64,000 nucleotides of DNA from CAYTLW01 sp964438735 (lineage in GTDB: Bacteria; Myxococcota_A; UBA9042): the NCBI GenBank assembly GCA_964438735.1, contig CAYTLW010000027.1, positions 9,656 through 73,655 on the forward strand, written 5' to 3'. Shown piece by piece: positions 1 to 10,640 of the stretch. Below the pieces are notes generated by a model. The model saw only the letters and a list, made by a program, of their open reading frames with translations, was not told where the DNA came from and ran no database searches. The stretch's first letter is position 1; every line of letters begins with the position of its first letter. Position numbers and translations under genes: made by a program.

Positions 1-1516
<1,516 letters not shown>

Positions 1517-1671
1517 GGCTCGCCTCCGCAGAGTGACTGTCGAATCGTTCGGGAGCTGGACGCGAGTGAACGCACCGGCTCCCGCGCACCCTAACGCGCG
1601 CGAGGCCGAAAAAGCACCTCTGATCGATCGAGGAGGCCGTCAAGGCGGGGCATGCATGCCCTGCTCCGAAG

Positions 1672-3358
1672 CTACGGCGCTTTGCAGAGCTGATCGTAGT
1701 CGGAGCAGCAGTCCTTGTACTGCTTGCACTGGTCGTCGCACTGACACTTGGCGCCGGACTCGAACTTGCCGCATTTGCCCTTGCAGCTGCCCGACACGTT
1801 GCCGCAGTCGCTGGGGCAGGTGCTCTTCTCGTTGCCCTCGCACTTGCCGTCGCCGCACTGAGCGCCGCCGCCGTCGGTGACGCACTTGCCCTCGACGCAC
1901 TTCTTGCCGTCGGCGCAGGGCTTCATGGAGCTGCACTCGGGCTGGGTGTCGGTGACGCACTTACCTTCGACGCACTTCTTGCCGCTGGCGCAGGGCTTGC
2001 TGGAGGAGCACTCCGGCGTGCTGCTGCCCGGCATGCACGGCTCGGCGCAGGTGACCAGCGTGATGGCGGCGCCAGCGCCGGCGCCTGCGGCTTCGATGCA
2101 CTTGTTGCTGCAGGTCGAGCCCTGGTCATCGACCAGGCACTTGGCGGCGCAGTTGATGGCCTCGAGGCAGCCCTTGGCGGCCTTGCAGGCGGCATACTGG
2201 CTGGCGCACTTGCTCATGGCGCAGGGGATGGTCTCGCTGTACATCTCGTGGCAGTCGATGGTGCAGGTCTTGGAGTTCTCCGGCGAGGTGCACTTGCCAT
2301 CGCCGCACAGGGTCGATGCTTGCTGGCAGTCGCTCGGGCAGGTGGCCGGCGTCTCGCCCTCTTCGCACTTTTCGTTGCCGCACTTGGGGCCGTCGGGCTT
2401 GCAATCGCTCGGGCAGGTGGCNNNNNNNNNNNNNNNNNNNNNNNNNNNNNNNNNNNNNNNNNNNNNNNNNNNNNNNNNNNNNNNNNNNNNNNNNNNNNNN
2501 NNNNNNNNNNNNNNNNNNNNNGCCGCACTTGGGGCCGTCGGGCTTGCAATCGCTCGGGCAGGTGGCCGCGCTCTCGCCTTCTTCGCACTTCTCGTTGCCG
2601 CACTTGGGGCCGTCGGGCTTGCAGTCAGCGGCGCAGGTCTGCGGCGTTTCGCCAGCTTCGCAGGCGCCGTTGCCGCAGACCGGGCCGGTCTTCTTGCAGT
2701 CGGCGGCGCAGGTATCCGGCGTCTCGCCCGCATCGCATTTACCGTCGCCGCAGGTGGGCTTGTTGGGATCGGGCAAGCAAGCCTGCTTCTGGCCGCAACC
2801 GAAGAGGCCGAAGAGCGCTGCGGTGGCCGCTTCGTCATCCATGGAGACCGATGGGCACTTGTCCTGGCAGGCCTCGTCCGCGCACTTGGCGCCGCAGTCG
2901 TAGGCCGCCTTGCAGGAGGGCACCGCCTGGCAGGCGGCATATTCCGTGGCGCATTTCTGCTGCAGACAGGTGGCGATCTCCGCCGGGGTCTTGGTCGTGG
3001 TGCCGCCGCCATCGGTCGTGCCGGCGTCGGTGCCCCCCGCGTCGGGCTGCACGACCGCCTGCTTCTTGCACTCGGCGATCTTCTTCAGTCCGGTATTGTC
3101 ACCCGGATCGGCCACCTCGGCGCAGTACTCGCCCGAAGCGCAAGGCGCCAGGTCGGTCCAGGTCTTCTTGGTCGCGTCGCACTGCACCTTCTTGCCGGCG
3201 AAGCAGCCCTGGTTGTGCACGTCGGGATTGCAAGCCGAGTCCGGCGCGCCGCCCACCTGCTGGTTGACTGCGCCGCCACCTCCGGCGGTCGTGCCGCACG
3301 CGGCGAACAGGGGGAACATGGCCACGACGGCAAGTCGGGCGTAGATTCGCGGGGACAT
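1672..3358 (-). CDS. Cys-rich repeat lipoprotein with C-terminal somatomedin-B-like domain (contains assembly gap)
   Basis: The start at 3356-3358 gives a signal peptide with a lipobox ending at Cys21 (LFAAC). The middle is a tandem array of ~20-residue modules of the form CGNxxCExGExxxTCxxDC with KPDGPK linkers. A second kind of Cys-rich segment (ATCLQQKCATEYAACQ) flanks the array on both sides. The tail CKGKCG...CQCDDQCKQYKDCCSDY has the cysteine spacing of somatomedin B domains. A 100-N gap sits inside the repeat array; the frames on the two sides fit one protein, but true length and repeat number are unknown. It is probably an outer-membrane or surface-exposed, disulfide-rich protein, and its function cannot be told. 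Confidence 0.85.
2422..2521. other. Assembly gap (100 N) inside the Cys-module array
   Basis: Exactly 100 N, a usual scaffold placeholder. Both flanks carry nearly the same module (gccgcacttggggccgtcgg and following bases), so the gap is most simply a collapsed tandem repeat. The number of modules cannot be read from this assembly. Confidence 0.98.
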
Positions 3359-3518
3359 GGTGGCTCCAAATCAGATGTGGCTGGCGCGAAAAAGCGGCTG
3401 CAGGGTACTCGCCAGGGGCGACGATGCAAGCACGAATTCCGCGCCCTTCAAAGCAAACTCGCCCGTCATGGCGCCTTCGCGCTAGGATGCGCCGGCCGCG
3501 AGGACGGCCGGGGGAGCC

Positions 3519-4205
3519 ATGACCGACAGCAATCTGTTGCTCTTCGACGCCGACGATACGTTGTGGGAGAGCGGCCTTTTCTTTCGCCGCGCCGCCGAGG
3601 ATTTCGTTCGCCTGCTGGTCGGTCTCGGCTTTGACGCTCAAGAGATGACCGCCCTGGTTCATCGGCGTGATATCGAGCGACTCAGTGTGACCGGTTATGG
3701 CGCCGAACCCTACATCGACACGCTGCAACACGTGCTGGCAGAGGTGAGCCCGTCACCGCCCGACTTCGCTCGCGCCGCCCTGGACGACATCGCCCGCGCC
3801 CTGCTGGATCACCCCATGTTGCCCCACGAGGGCGTGATTGAGACCCTGGATACGCTCGCTGCACAGGGCCGGACCATGGTGGTCTGGACCCTCGGACAGC
3901 CCGGTCACCAGGGCGACAAGCTGGCCCGCTGCGGCTTCAGCGATCGCTTCGAGCGGGCCTTCATCGTGCCTGCCAAGTCCGCGGCCACGCTGCAGGGCGC
4001 GCTGGACGAGTTCGGCGTGCCGGCGGCCCGAACCACCGTCATCGGCAACAGCCCACGCTCGGACATCAACCCCGCGCTGGCGGTGGGCGCGCGCGCCATC
4101 TGGATTCCCGACGACAACCCGTGGGTCGCCGAGCATCAGCCCTTTGAGCGGCCAGAGGATGTGACCCGCCTGGAGCGATTCGCGGACTTGCTGGGCGTTG
4201 TCTGA
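3519..4205 (+). CDS. HAD-superfamily hydrolase
   Basis: This 228-residue protein has HAD motif I as FDADDTLW (Asp10 nucleophile, Asp12 general acid/base), a motif II threonine in MVVWTLG, a motif III lysine in VPAKSAAT, and motif IV GNSPRSDI. A helical cap lies between motifs I and II (C1 type). These residues indicate a phosphatase acting on a small phosphorylated metabolite, whose identity cannot be inferred. The start has a GGGGGAG box a few bases upstream. It is divergent from the Cys-rich lipoprotein gene and converges on purU with a 6-bp gap. Confidence 0.88.
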   Translation: MTDSNLLLFDADDTLWESGLFFRRAAEDFVRLLVGLGFDAQEMTALVHRRDIERLSVTGYGAEPYIDTLQHVLAEVSPSPPDFARAALDDIARALLDHPMLPHEGVIETLDTLAAQGRTMVVWTLGQPGHQGDKLARCGFSDRFERAFIVPAKSAATLQGALDEFGVPAARTTVIGNSPRSDINPALAVGARAIWIPDDNPWVAEHQPFERPEDVTRLERFADLLGVV

Positions 4206-4211
4206 GCCGAA

Positions 4212-5069
4212 CTACAGCACCACCGTGCGCCGCCCGTTCACCAGCACGCGATGCTCGACGTGGTAGCGGATCGCCCGCGCCAGGACCACCGACTCGATAT
4301 CGCGCCCCACCGCGGCCAGCTCCCGGGCGTTGCTGCGGTGGTCGACCCGCTCGACGGCCTGCTCGATGATGGGGCCCTCGTCCAGATCGGCGGTGACGTA
4401 GTGGGCGGTGGCGCCGATGAGTTTGACGCCCGCCTCGTAGGCCTGGTGGTAGGGCCGGGCGCCCTTGAAGCCTGGCAGGAAGCTGTGGTGGATGTTGATG
4501 CAGCGACCGGCCAGGCGTTCGCAGAGCCAGGGAGAGAGCACCTGCATGTAGCGCGCCAGCACCACCAGGTCGATCTTCTCATCCTTGACCAGCCGCCAGA
4601 TCGCCTCCTCCTGCTCGCGTCGATTGTCCTTGTTCACCGGCAGGTGATGGAAAGGCACGTCGTGGAAGCGGGCCTCCGGCGCAAAGGTCGGGTGATTGGA
4701 GACGATGGCAGCGATCTCCACCTTCAGGTGACCCATGCGGGCTCGGTAGAGGATGTCGTTGAGGCAGTGACCGGTCTTGGAGACCAGCAACAGCAGGCGC
4801 GGCCGGCGGGCGGCGTCGTGCACGGCAAAACGCATTTCGAAGCGCGCCGCCACGTGTGCGAATGCGTCGGAGAAGTCGGCCCGCTTGTCCTCGTCCTGGG
4901 TTGGATGAAAGACCGTGCGCATGAAGAAGCGGTCGGTGCCCGGCTCGCGGTGGTGCGCTGACTCAACGATGAAGCATTGCCGGTCGGCCAGGAAGGTGGA
5001 CACCGCGGCGACGATGCCCGTTCGGTCGGGGCAGCTGGCCTTCAATACCCAGGTCGTACGCTTGGCCAT
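4212..5069 (-). CDS. purU: Formyltetrahydrofolate deformylase
   Basis: PurU hydrolyses 10-formyl-tetrahydrofolate to formate and tetrahydrofolate, balancing the one-carbon pool and supplying formate. The 285 residues show an N-terminal ACT domain (SCPDRTGIVAAVSTFLA) and a C-terminal formyltransferase-type domain. The catalytic region reads NIHHSFLPGFKGARPYHQAY...GATAHYVTADLDEGPIIEQ, with the expected Asn, His and Asp. Length is normal for the family. It begins only 3 bp after the upstream lipoprotein gene, so it is probably the last gene of the MlaC/MMPL transcript. Confidence 0.95.
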   Translation of the reverse strand: MAKRTTWVLKASCPDRTGIVAAVSTFLADRQCFIVESAHHREPGTDRFFMRTVFHPTQDEDKRADFSDAFAHVAARFEMRFAVHDAARRPRLLLLVSKTGHCLNDILYRARMGHLKVEIAAIVSNHPTFAPEARFHDVPFHHLPVNKDNRREQEEAIWRLVKDEKIDLVVLARYMQVLSPWLCERLAGRCINIHHSFLPGFKGARPYHQAYEAGVKLIGATAHYVTADLDEGPIIEQAVERVDHRSNARELAAVGRDIESVVLARAIRYHVEHRVLVNGRRTVVL

Positions 5070-5072
5070 GCC

Positions 5073-5702
5073 CTACTCCAGGTCGATCTTGTCGTCGATG
5101 TCGCGATCCCGGGTCAGCTTGGGTCGCGGGAGCGTGGCCAGGACCTGGCGCAGCAGGCGGAACGTTGGGGCCACGTGGGACGTGACCGAGGCGCCAAGTT
5201 CGGCGCTGTAGCGGCGCGTGACCTGCGTGAGTTCGTCGTCATTGGACGCCCAGGTGCCGGCGCCTCTGGCCGACCAGATGGTCTCGCCATCGACACAGCG
5301 ACTCAGTCGAGCGCGCACCGACACCTCGATCTCGTCGCCATCGGGGCGGCTGGTTGGCTGCAGGTGGAGCACACCCTGCACCGGCCCGATGCAGTGCTCG
5401 GTGCCCGCTGTCGCCGCCGCCGGCAGCTGCACCGCGGCGACCGCCGGCGTGGCCAGAAAGTCCCGATGGTGGTTCGCGTAGCGCTGTGCGATGAGGCTCC
5501 ACAACTTGCCGATGGCGACCTGGCCCTGTGGGGATGGCGCCGTCACGACCGCGATGCGTACGGTACGGGTGCGGTCGACCTGCTGGTAATCCGGTCGCGT
5601 ATGTACCTGCTGGACTGCAGAACAGGCCCCCAGCACAAGGCCGAGTACGAGCACCACCGCGGCCGGGCCCAGGTGGCCCCATCGTGTGCGCAGCTTCGTC
5701 AT
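5073..5702 (-). CDS. Lipoprotein of the MMPL/MlaC cassette
   Basis: The 209-residue protein has a signal peptide and lipobox (VLGAC, Cys27). The mature part is an alpha/beta protein with two further cysteines (EHCIGPVQG and LSRCVDGE) that may form a disulfide. It resembles small lipoproteins encoded beside MMPL exporters in myxobacteria (possibly the MXAN_6521/LA_1396 family, from memory). Its ATG overlaps the MMPL stop codon (ATGA), implying translational coupling. A role as an envelope partner of the exporter is inferred from context only. Confidence 0.75.
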   Translation of the reverse strand: MTKLRTRWGHLGPAAVVLVLGLVLGACSAVQQVHTRPDYQQVDRTRTVRIAVVTAPSPQGQVAIGKLWSLIAQRYANHHRDFLATPAVAAVQLPAAATAGTEHCIGPVQGVLHLQPTSRPDGDEIEVSVRARLSRCVDGETIWSARGAGTWASNDDELTQVTRRYSAELGASVTSHVAPTFRLLRQVLATLPRPKLTRDRDIDDKIDLE

Positions 5703-8185
5703 GGCGCCGCAGCCTTGCGTTGGCGGCGATCGTGGAGCAACTGCAGCAGCGCCGGCATGACCAGGAAGGTGACGATGAGGGTCGCCGTCATGCCGAAGCA
5801 GGCCAGCATCCCCATGGACTTCAAACCGCGATGGGAGGCCGCCAACAGCGCTGCCCAGCCGGCCAGGGTGGTCAGGGTCGAGCAGGCCACCGCGGTGCCG
5901 ACCGAACGCAGGGCCTCCATGGCGCTGGAGCCCTCGCGATAGCGGTGGATCAGGTAGACCCCATGGGACAGGCCGTAGCCCAGCACAATCGGGAACACGA
6001 CCACGTTCATGAAGTTCAGCTGCAGGCCGAGTTGGGCCATGGCGCCGAGCATCATGCCGACCCCGAGCAGCAGGGGCAGCAGGGCCACCGCGGTCGCCCT
6101 CGGCGAACGCAGGTCGACCAGCAGCACCAGCAGCAGCAGGATGGCCGTCAGGACCACCGAGAACTTGCCGTCATAGAGCACGATGCGGGCCAGCTTGGCG
6201 AACAGAATCGGCGCGCCGGCGGCGTTGTAGGTGCCGCCATCGCCCGCTTCGATGCGCTCCACCTCGTCGGCGAACCTGAGCATCTGCTTGCCATCCCACA
6301 GGTCCACCACAGGGTAGATGAAGGTGAGGTAGCCGCGGTTTTCGGGGCGGGCGGTGGGCAGGCTGATGAACATCTGACGGAGGTGTTCTGGGATGCCCTC
6401 GAGCCCGTAGGGTTTGGCCTTGAGGTGGCGCATGGCCTGATCCCACTTGTCGTCGTATTCTGGCGGCAGGCTCTCGCGATCGATCTCGGCCAGCTCCTTG
6501 ATCCACTCCTGCAGCGCTGCATAGTTCCGCTTCTGCTGTTCTGCCGGCGGCAGGGCGGTGAACAGAGAGACCACCTGGTCGACGGTCGAGAAGCGGACCC
6601 GGTCATGGGGCACGAAGACGTCATAGACGGCCTTGGTGGCCTCGATGGTCGGCCTGTAGACGGCGACCGGATCGGCGCTGATCTGGTAGCGCGCGTTGAT
6701 CTCATCCTGCAGCATGACCGATGGCTGATCCTCGACCATCAGCGCGCGGGTGTTGTACTCGAAGCGCACCTCCGGTGCCCGCGAGGTCAACGCCAGCGCG
6801 GCGACCACCGCCACCACCAGGACCAACGCAGCCCGCGGGAAACGTCTCGCCTTGCCGCTGTCGCTGCCCGACGGCAGCACGCCACCGATCAGCCGGCGCG
6901 CCGCACCGGGCCAGCGACGATCGATGAGCAGGAGCCAGACCGGAACCCACAGGTACAGGGTCGTGCCGATGATCAGCACGCCCATACCGGCCAGCAGGCC
7001 GAATTGCGAAAAGCCCGCAAACTCTGAAAACAACAGGGAGAAGAACGCGGCCGAGGTGCCCACGCCGGAGACCAGTGAGGCGACGCCGCTGTGTCGTACA
7101 GTCTCGCGAAGGGAGTCCGGCAACGGACGGCCGGAGTCCAACTCTTCGCTCAGGCGCACCACCAGGTGGATGCCGAAGTCGATGCCCACGCCCATCAAGA
7201 TGCCCGCCAGGATGCCGGTAATCATGTTGAGCTGACCGATAGCCGCGGCGGCGAATCCCAAGGTGAAGAGCACGCCCAGGAGCAGCCCGGTGATGACCAG
7301 GACTACCGCCGCAAATCGCCGGCGGAAGAAGGCCAGCAGCACGATGAAGACACCGGCAAGGGCCAGCCCGCTGACCGGCACCAGGGACTTCTTCATCTCG
7401 TAGGAGTCGTCGTAGTTGGTCTGGTAGGAACCGGCAAAGCCGTACTCGATGACCTTGCCGTCGGCATCCGGGGCGCGGCTGTATTCCTCGACCAGGCGGG
7501 CGCCTTGCTTGTTGGTCTCACTGTATTTGCCCAGCCACACCCGGACGGCATCCACCAGCTCGCCGGTCTGCTCGAGCTGGTTGCTGTCCCAGCGCGGCTT
7601 GATCAGCAGCAGCAGCATCTGCCGATCCTGGCTGATGTAGTAGTCGTCGACGATGCTCTTCTTGCCGACGCGGGTGTACTTGTCGACGATGTCGTCGGTC
7701 TTCAACTCCACCGGCGGCGTGGGCCTGATCTCGACGTAGAAGGGGCTCGCCCGCTTGATGACGTCGCGCAGCTTGGCCATCACCCGCCGGCGCAGCTCCT
7801 GCAAGTCCGCGGTGTCCATGAAGAGGGCTGCGTTGTCGCGCAGGAACTCGGTCGGCACCTTGTAGGTGACCGCCCGCACGTGATCCTTCTGCCCCATGAG
7901 GTAGGTCGCCACGTCGTCCGACGTGGCCTTGAGCAGCTTCTCATCGCTGCCCCGCAGGGCCAGGATCAGGTGACCCGCGCCGCCGATCATATCGACCACT
8001 CGCTTGACGTCTTTGACCTGTCGCAGGTCCTGGCTGATCAGGTCCAGCTGGTTGGTATTGATGGTCAGTTGGCTGGCGCCCCAGCCCGACGCGGTGCCCA
8101 GGATCACCAGGATCGCCAGCAGCGTGCCCGGTCGGGCCGTCATCAGGGCGAGCAGGCGGTCGAAGATGGTACGAAGCAGGGTCAT
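5699..8185 (-). CDS. MMPL-family RND transporter (HpnN-like)
   Basis: This 828-residue inner-membrane protein has the duplicated MMPL/RND layout: an N-terminal transmembrane helix, a ~180-residue periplasmic loop, five to six helices including ILAGILMGVGIDFGIHLV, then a second helix, loop and helix bundle with VVFPIVLGYGLSHGVYLIH. The acidic and His residues in the fourth helix of each half fit proton-coupled export. Relatives move hopanoids or other lipids towards the outer membrane. A MlaC-like carrier gene directly upstream and a lipoprotein gene directly downstream support lipid trafficking, but the substrate is not shown by the sequence. Confidence 0.9.
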   Translation of the reverse strand: MTLLRTIFDRLLALMTARPGTLLAILVILGTASGWGASQLTINTNQLDLISQDLRQVKDVKRVVDMIGGAGHLILALRGSDEKLLKATSDDVATYLMGQKDHVRAVTYKVPTEFLRDNAALFMDTADLQELRRRVMAKLRDVIKRASPFYVEIRPTPPVELKTDDIVDKYTRVGKKSIVDDYYISQDRQMLLLLIKPRWDSNQLEQTGELVDAVRVWLGKYSETNKQGARLVEEYSRAPDADGKVIEYGFAGSYQTNYDDSYEMKKSLVPVSGLALAGVFIVLLAFFRRRFAAVVLVITGLLLGVLFTLGFAAAAIGQLNMITGILAGILMGVGIDFGIHLVVRLSEELDSGRPLPDSLRETVRHSGVASLVSGVGTSAAFFSLLFSEFAGFSQFGLLAGMGVLIIGTTLYLWVPVWLLLIDRRWPGAARRLIGGVLPSGSDSGKARRFPRAALVLVVAVVAALALTSRAPEVRFEYNTRALMVEDQPSVMLQDEINARYQISADPVAVYRPTIEATKAVYDVFVPHDRVRFSTVDQVVSLFTALPPAEQQKRNYAALQEWIKELAEIDRESLPPEYDDKWDQAMRHLKAKPYGLEGIPEHLRQMFISLPTARPENRGYLTFIYPVVDLWDGKQMLRFADEVERIEAGDGGTYNAAGAPILFAKLARIVLYDGKFSVVLTAILLLLVLLVDLRSPRATAVALLPLLLGVGMMLGAMAQLGLQLNFMNVVVFPIVLGYGLSHGVYLIHRYREGSSAMEALRSVGTAVACSTLTTLAGWAALLAASHRGLKSMGMLACFGMTATLIVTFLVMPALLQLLHDRRQRKAAAP

Positions 8186-8197
8186 TCAGGCGGGGGC

Positions 8198-8818
8198 CTA
8201 CTTCTTGCGCAGCTGGGCCAGGCGTTTGCGGAGCAGGTCCAGCAATTTGGTCATGCCGCCTTCAGCCAGGATCGGGCGGATCTGGTCATTGCGGATGTTG
8301 GTCAACATGGATTTGTCGCCCTTGACCGTGACATCCACCACGCGCCACTGGCCGTCGCTGCGATGCATGTCGTAGGTGGCGCGAATCTCCTGCTTCTTCA
8401 TGGGATGCAGGATGACGATGGTGGAGCCGATGCGGGCCGTGTCGCCTTTCACCGTGGGCTTGGCGTAGAGCACGGTCTCGAGCTTCTCGAAGTTCTTGCG
8501 GATGCGGGGGAAGGCCACGGCGCCAAAGAGCCCGTGGAAGAGCTTGATGAACTCGGTTCGCTGGGCTGCGGTGGCAGCGTCATGGGCCTTGCCGAGCAGA
8601 AAGCGGGCCTGGGCGGGGCCGTCGAGCTGCTTCAGCGCGCGGTCGTCCTTGTTGTAGCGCACCGAGGCGATGAGCCGCTTGATGGGTTTATCTGGCGGCG
8701 CCGGGGCGGCGGCGGGCGCAGCCTTGGCGCGACGCTTCTTGGCCGCGCTCGCGGGCGACGAAGACAGGACCAGCAGGCCGGCACAGAGGGTCAGGGCGAG
8801 CAGCGTTCGTGGGTGCAT
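8198..8818 (-). CDS. MlaC/Ttg2D-family periplasmic lipid-binding protein
   Basis: The 206 residues start with a signal peptide (cleavage near ASA-AK) and an Ala/Lys/Pro linker. The remainder has the MlaC pattern: FIKLFHGLFGAVAFPRIRKNFEK, then a central beta sheet with YDMHRSDGQWRVVDVTVKG, then a C-terminal helix ending in basic residues. MlaC proteins ferry phospholipids across the periplasm. Here the usual MlaFEDB ABC genes are absent and an MMPL transporter gene follows after 12 bp, the arrangement also seen with hopanoid transporters. It is the first gene of the cassette and probably shares a transcript with purU. Confidence 0.88.
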   Translation of the reverse strand: MHPRTLLALTLCAGLLVLSSSPASAAKKRRAKAAPAAAPAPPDKPIKRLIASVRYNKDDRALKQLDGPAQARFLLGKAHDAATAAQRTEFIKLFHGLFGAVAFPRIRKNFEKLETVLYAKPTVKGDTARIGSTIVILHPMKKQEIRATYDMHRSDGQWRVVDVTVKGDKSMLTNIRNDQIRPILAEGGMTKLLDLLRKRLAQLRKK

Positions 8819-8943
8819 TGTTGACTCCGGCAGCGCTCAGCGACGACGCGCGTTACACGGCATGTGAACGCGGCAGGGGCTGCCGGAGGCTAGGAACGCG
8901 TTGGCGACCTGTCAATTCGATGGCTGGATTGCCGGCGGCCGCT

Positions 8944-10029
8944 TCAGCGGGAGGGCCACTGGATCGCGCCACCCAGACGACCATGGAGCTTGTACACGGC
9001 CTCGGCGACGGAGACCGATGGCCGCTGCGGATCCCAGTCCACGGATACGGACGCCACAGCGCAGCCCTTCTCGGCAGAGTAGAGGGTCAAGCCCAGGCGC
9101 AGCCGGCCCTTGCCGTAGACCGTGGCCTCCAGCAGGGAGTTGGCCGGCAGCGCACGCCCAGCCTGGCAGCGTGTGCCGGCGGCGTAGGACAGGCCCGATG
9201 AGCGCTTGCGAATCTCGGCCAGCCGACGGGCCATGCCCTGGTCGCTGACGACCTGCAGCTTGCCACCCTCGACCAACTTATCGCGCAGCAGGCGGGCCAC
9301 TGTGGGGCCGTGGGTACCGGTGGCGCTGATTTCGACCCGTGGCGTGGTCGTCAGGAAGTCCTTGACCGCCCGCTCCACGTTGTCCACGTGGCCATCCCCC
9401 ACCAGCAGGTCGCCACGCCACGACCAGAGGAAGGCCGAAGGCAGGCGGGTGCCGACGCCCAGCTGACCCGCGATTCGGCCATCGGCATCGCAGACCATCT
9501 CGTCGGGATTCCAACCTGGATTCATGCAGCGGCCGTCGGGATCCTGCGTATTGACCACCACCAGACGAAGCCCCTGGCGCCGGTAGCGCTCGTGCAGGGC
9601 GCGCCAGCGCGGCACCGCCTCCATGCACGGTTTGCACCAGGTGGCGTAGAACTCCACGGCGACCAGCTGCACACCCGGCCGGGCGAGCCAGGGCCGCAGA
9701 TCGAGTCCGCTGCGGGCCTGCGGTTGTGCCGTGCGAACGGGTGCTGTGCGTGCCGGTGCCGTGCGGGTGGGCGCTCTCCGTGCCGGCGCTGTCGGTGGTG
9801 GCGCCGTGACCTTGCGGGGGGGCCGGGTCGGTGGGCGGCTGGAGGGTGTGACCGGTCCGTCGCGGGCGACGATGGGCGATGGGATGGCACGCCAGGCGCG
9901 ATCTTCACGGGCCTGCTCGTCGATGACCCGCAGAGAGTAGTTACAGCCCGTCGCCACAACTGTCGTCGCGCCGAGCACCACCGCCAGGAAGACGCGGCCG
10001 GCCGTTGAACCCGGGGCCAGGCGCTTCAT
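8944..10029 (-). CDS. Thioredoxin-fold lipoprotein
   Basis: Start ATG at 10027-10029 overlaps the preceding gene's stop (ATGA). The 361-residue product has a lipobox (VATGC, Cys29), a Pro/Thr/Arg-rich linker, a thioredoxin domain with C132-K-P-C135 in VEFYATWCKPCMEAVPRW and a following segment with more cysteines. The C-terminal ~150 residues (VARLLRDKLVEGGKLQVVSDQ...ANSLLEATVYG) look like the CsgG/LpoB/TolB-N type of alpha/beta module. The same two modules in the same order form the N-terminal half of the DGR target at 29916-32264, so the two are paralogues. It probably acts as an envelope thiol oxidoreductase or holdase; the partner is unknown. Confidence 0.85.
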   Translation of the reverse strand: MKRLAPGSTAGRVFLAVVLGATTVVATGCNYSLRVIDEQAREDRAWRAIPSPIVARDGPVTPSSRPPTRPPRKVTAPPPTAPARRAPTRTAPARTAPVRTAQPQARSGLDLRPWLARPGVQLVAVEFYATWCKPCMEAVPRWRALHERYRRQGLRLVVVNTQDPDGRCMNPGWNPDEMVCDADGRIAGQLGVGTRLPSAFLWSWRGDLLVGDGHVDNVERAVKDFLTTTPRVEISATGTHGPTVARLLRDKLVEGGKLQVVSDQGMARRLAEIRKRSSGLSYAAGTRCQAGRALPANSLLEATVYGKGRLRLGLTLYSAEKGCAVASVSVDWDPQRPSVSVAEAVYKLHGRLGGAIQWPSR

Positions 10030-10640
10030 GGTTGGGCCGCCGTCATGTCGCAGATGCTGGCCGAGAGCTTGCTCAGCGCCTTCTGGGACGCAGAGAGCAG
10101 CAACGCCTCGTAGGTGCCCTGGGTCTGCAGCACGAAGATCCCCGAGTCCCTGGACTGTCCCTTGATGCGTCGCGCCAGCCAGCGATTGCCGTCCAGGCGC
10201 AGTTGCCCCTCGATCAGGGCCTGTCCGACGATGCGCACCTCGGTGAATCCCATCAACGGTTCGACGTAGAGCTGCTCCACGCGCACGTTCAATGCCAGGG
10301 GATCGGTCGGTGTGGGCCGCCGTTGCTCGACGCGGTAGCCAGCGGCCTCGAGCTCGGTGACCAGGGCGCCGCGCAGCCACTTCATCGGCCCGGCGGCATC
10401 GCCCAGGTAGACGCTCGCCGATTCCCAGCCGTAGGCGTTCTTCTTCATGCCCACGCGGCGGCGCTCCGGTCGCTCGTCGACCAGGCGATCCAGGACCAGC
10501 GGGTGATCCCCACGCACGCAGCGCTGCGTCGTGGTGGCATAGGTGGGCTTGAGGTTCACATCGGTCAGCGCACAACCGCCGCCCAGGACAATGCCGGCCG
10601 CGGCCAGTAGCAGGTACCGTCTGGCGTTATGCCGTCCCAT
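10026..10640 (-). CDS. Hypothetical lipoprotein
   Basis: The 204-residue product (ATG at 10638-10640; a GTG one codon earlier is also possible) has a lipobox with Cys23 (LGGGC). The mature part contains VGMKKNAYGWESASVYL, a long predicted helix in WLRGALVTELEAAGYRV, and a beta-rich C-terminal half. The pattern recalls YajG-type outer-membrane lipoproteins, but I do not recognise the family with certainty. Its start shares bases with the stop of the four-domain redox fusion, and its end overlaps the thioredoxin lipoprotein gene, so the three are translationally coupled. Confidence 0.75.
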   Translation of the reverse strand: MGRHNARRYLLLAAAGIVLGGGCALTDVNLKPTYATTTQRCVRGDHPLVLDRLVDERPERRRVGMKKNAYGWESASVYLGDAAGPMKWLRGALVTELEAAGYRVEQRRPTPTDPLALNVRVEQLYVEPLMGFTEVRIVGQALIEGQLRLDGNRWLARRIKGQSRDSGIFVLQTQGTYEALLLSASQKALSKLSASICDMTAAQP

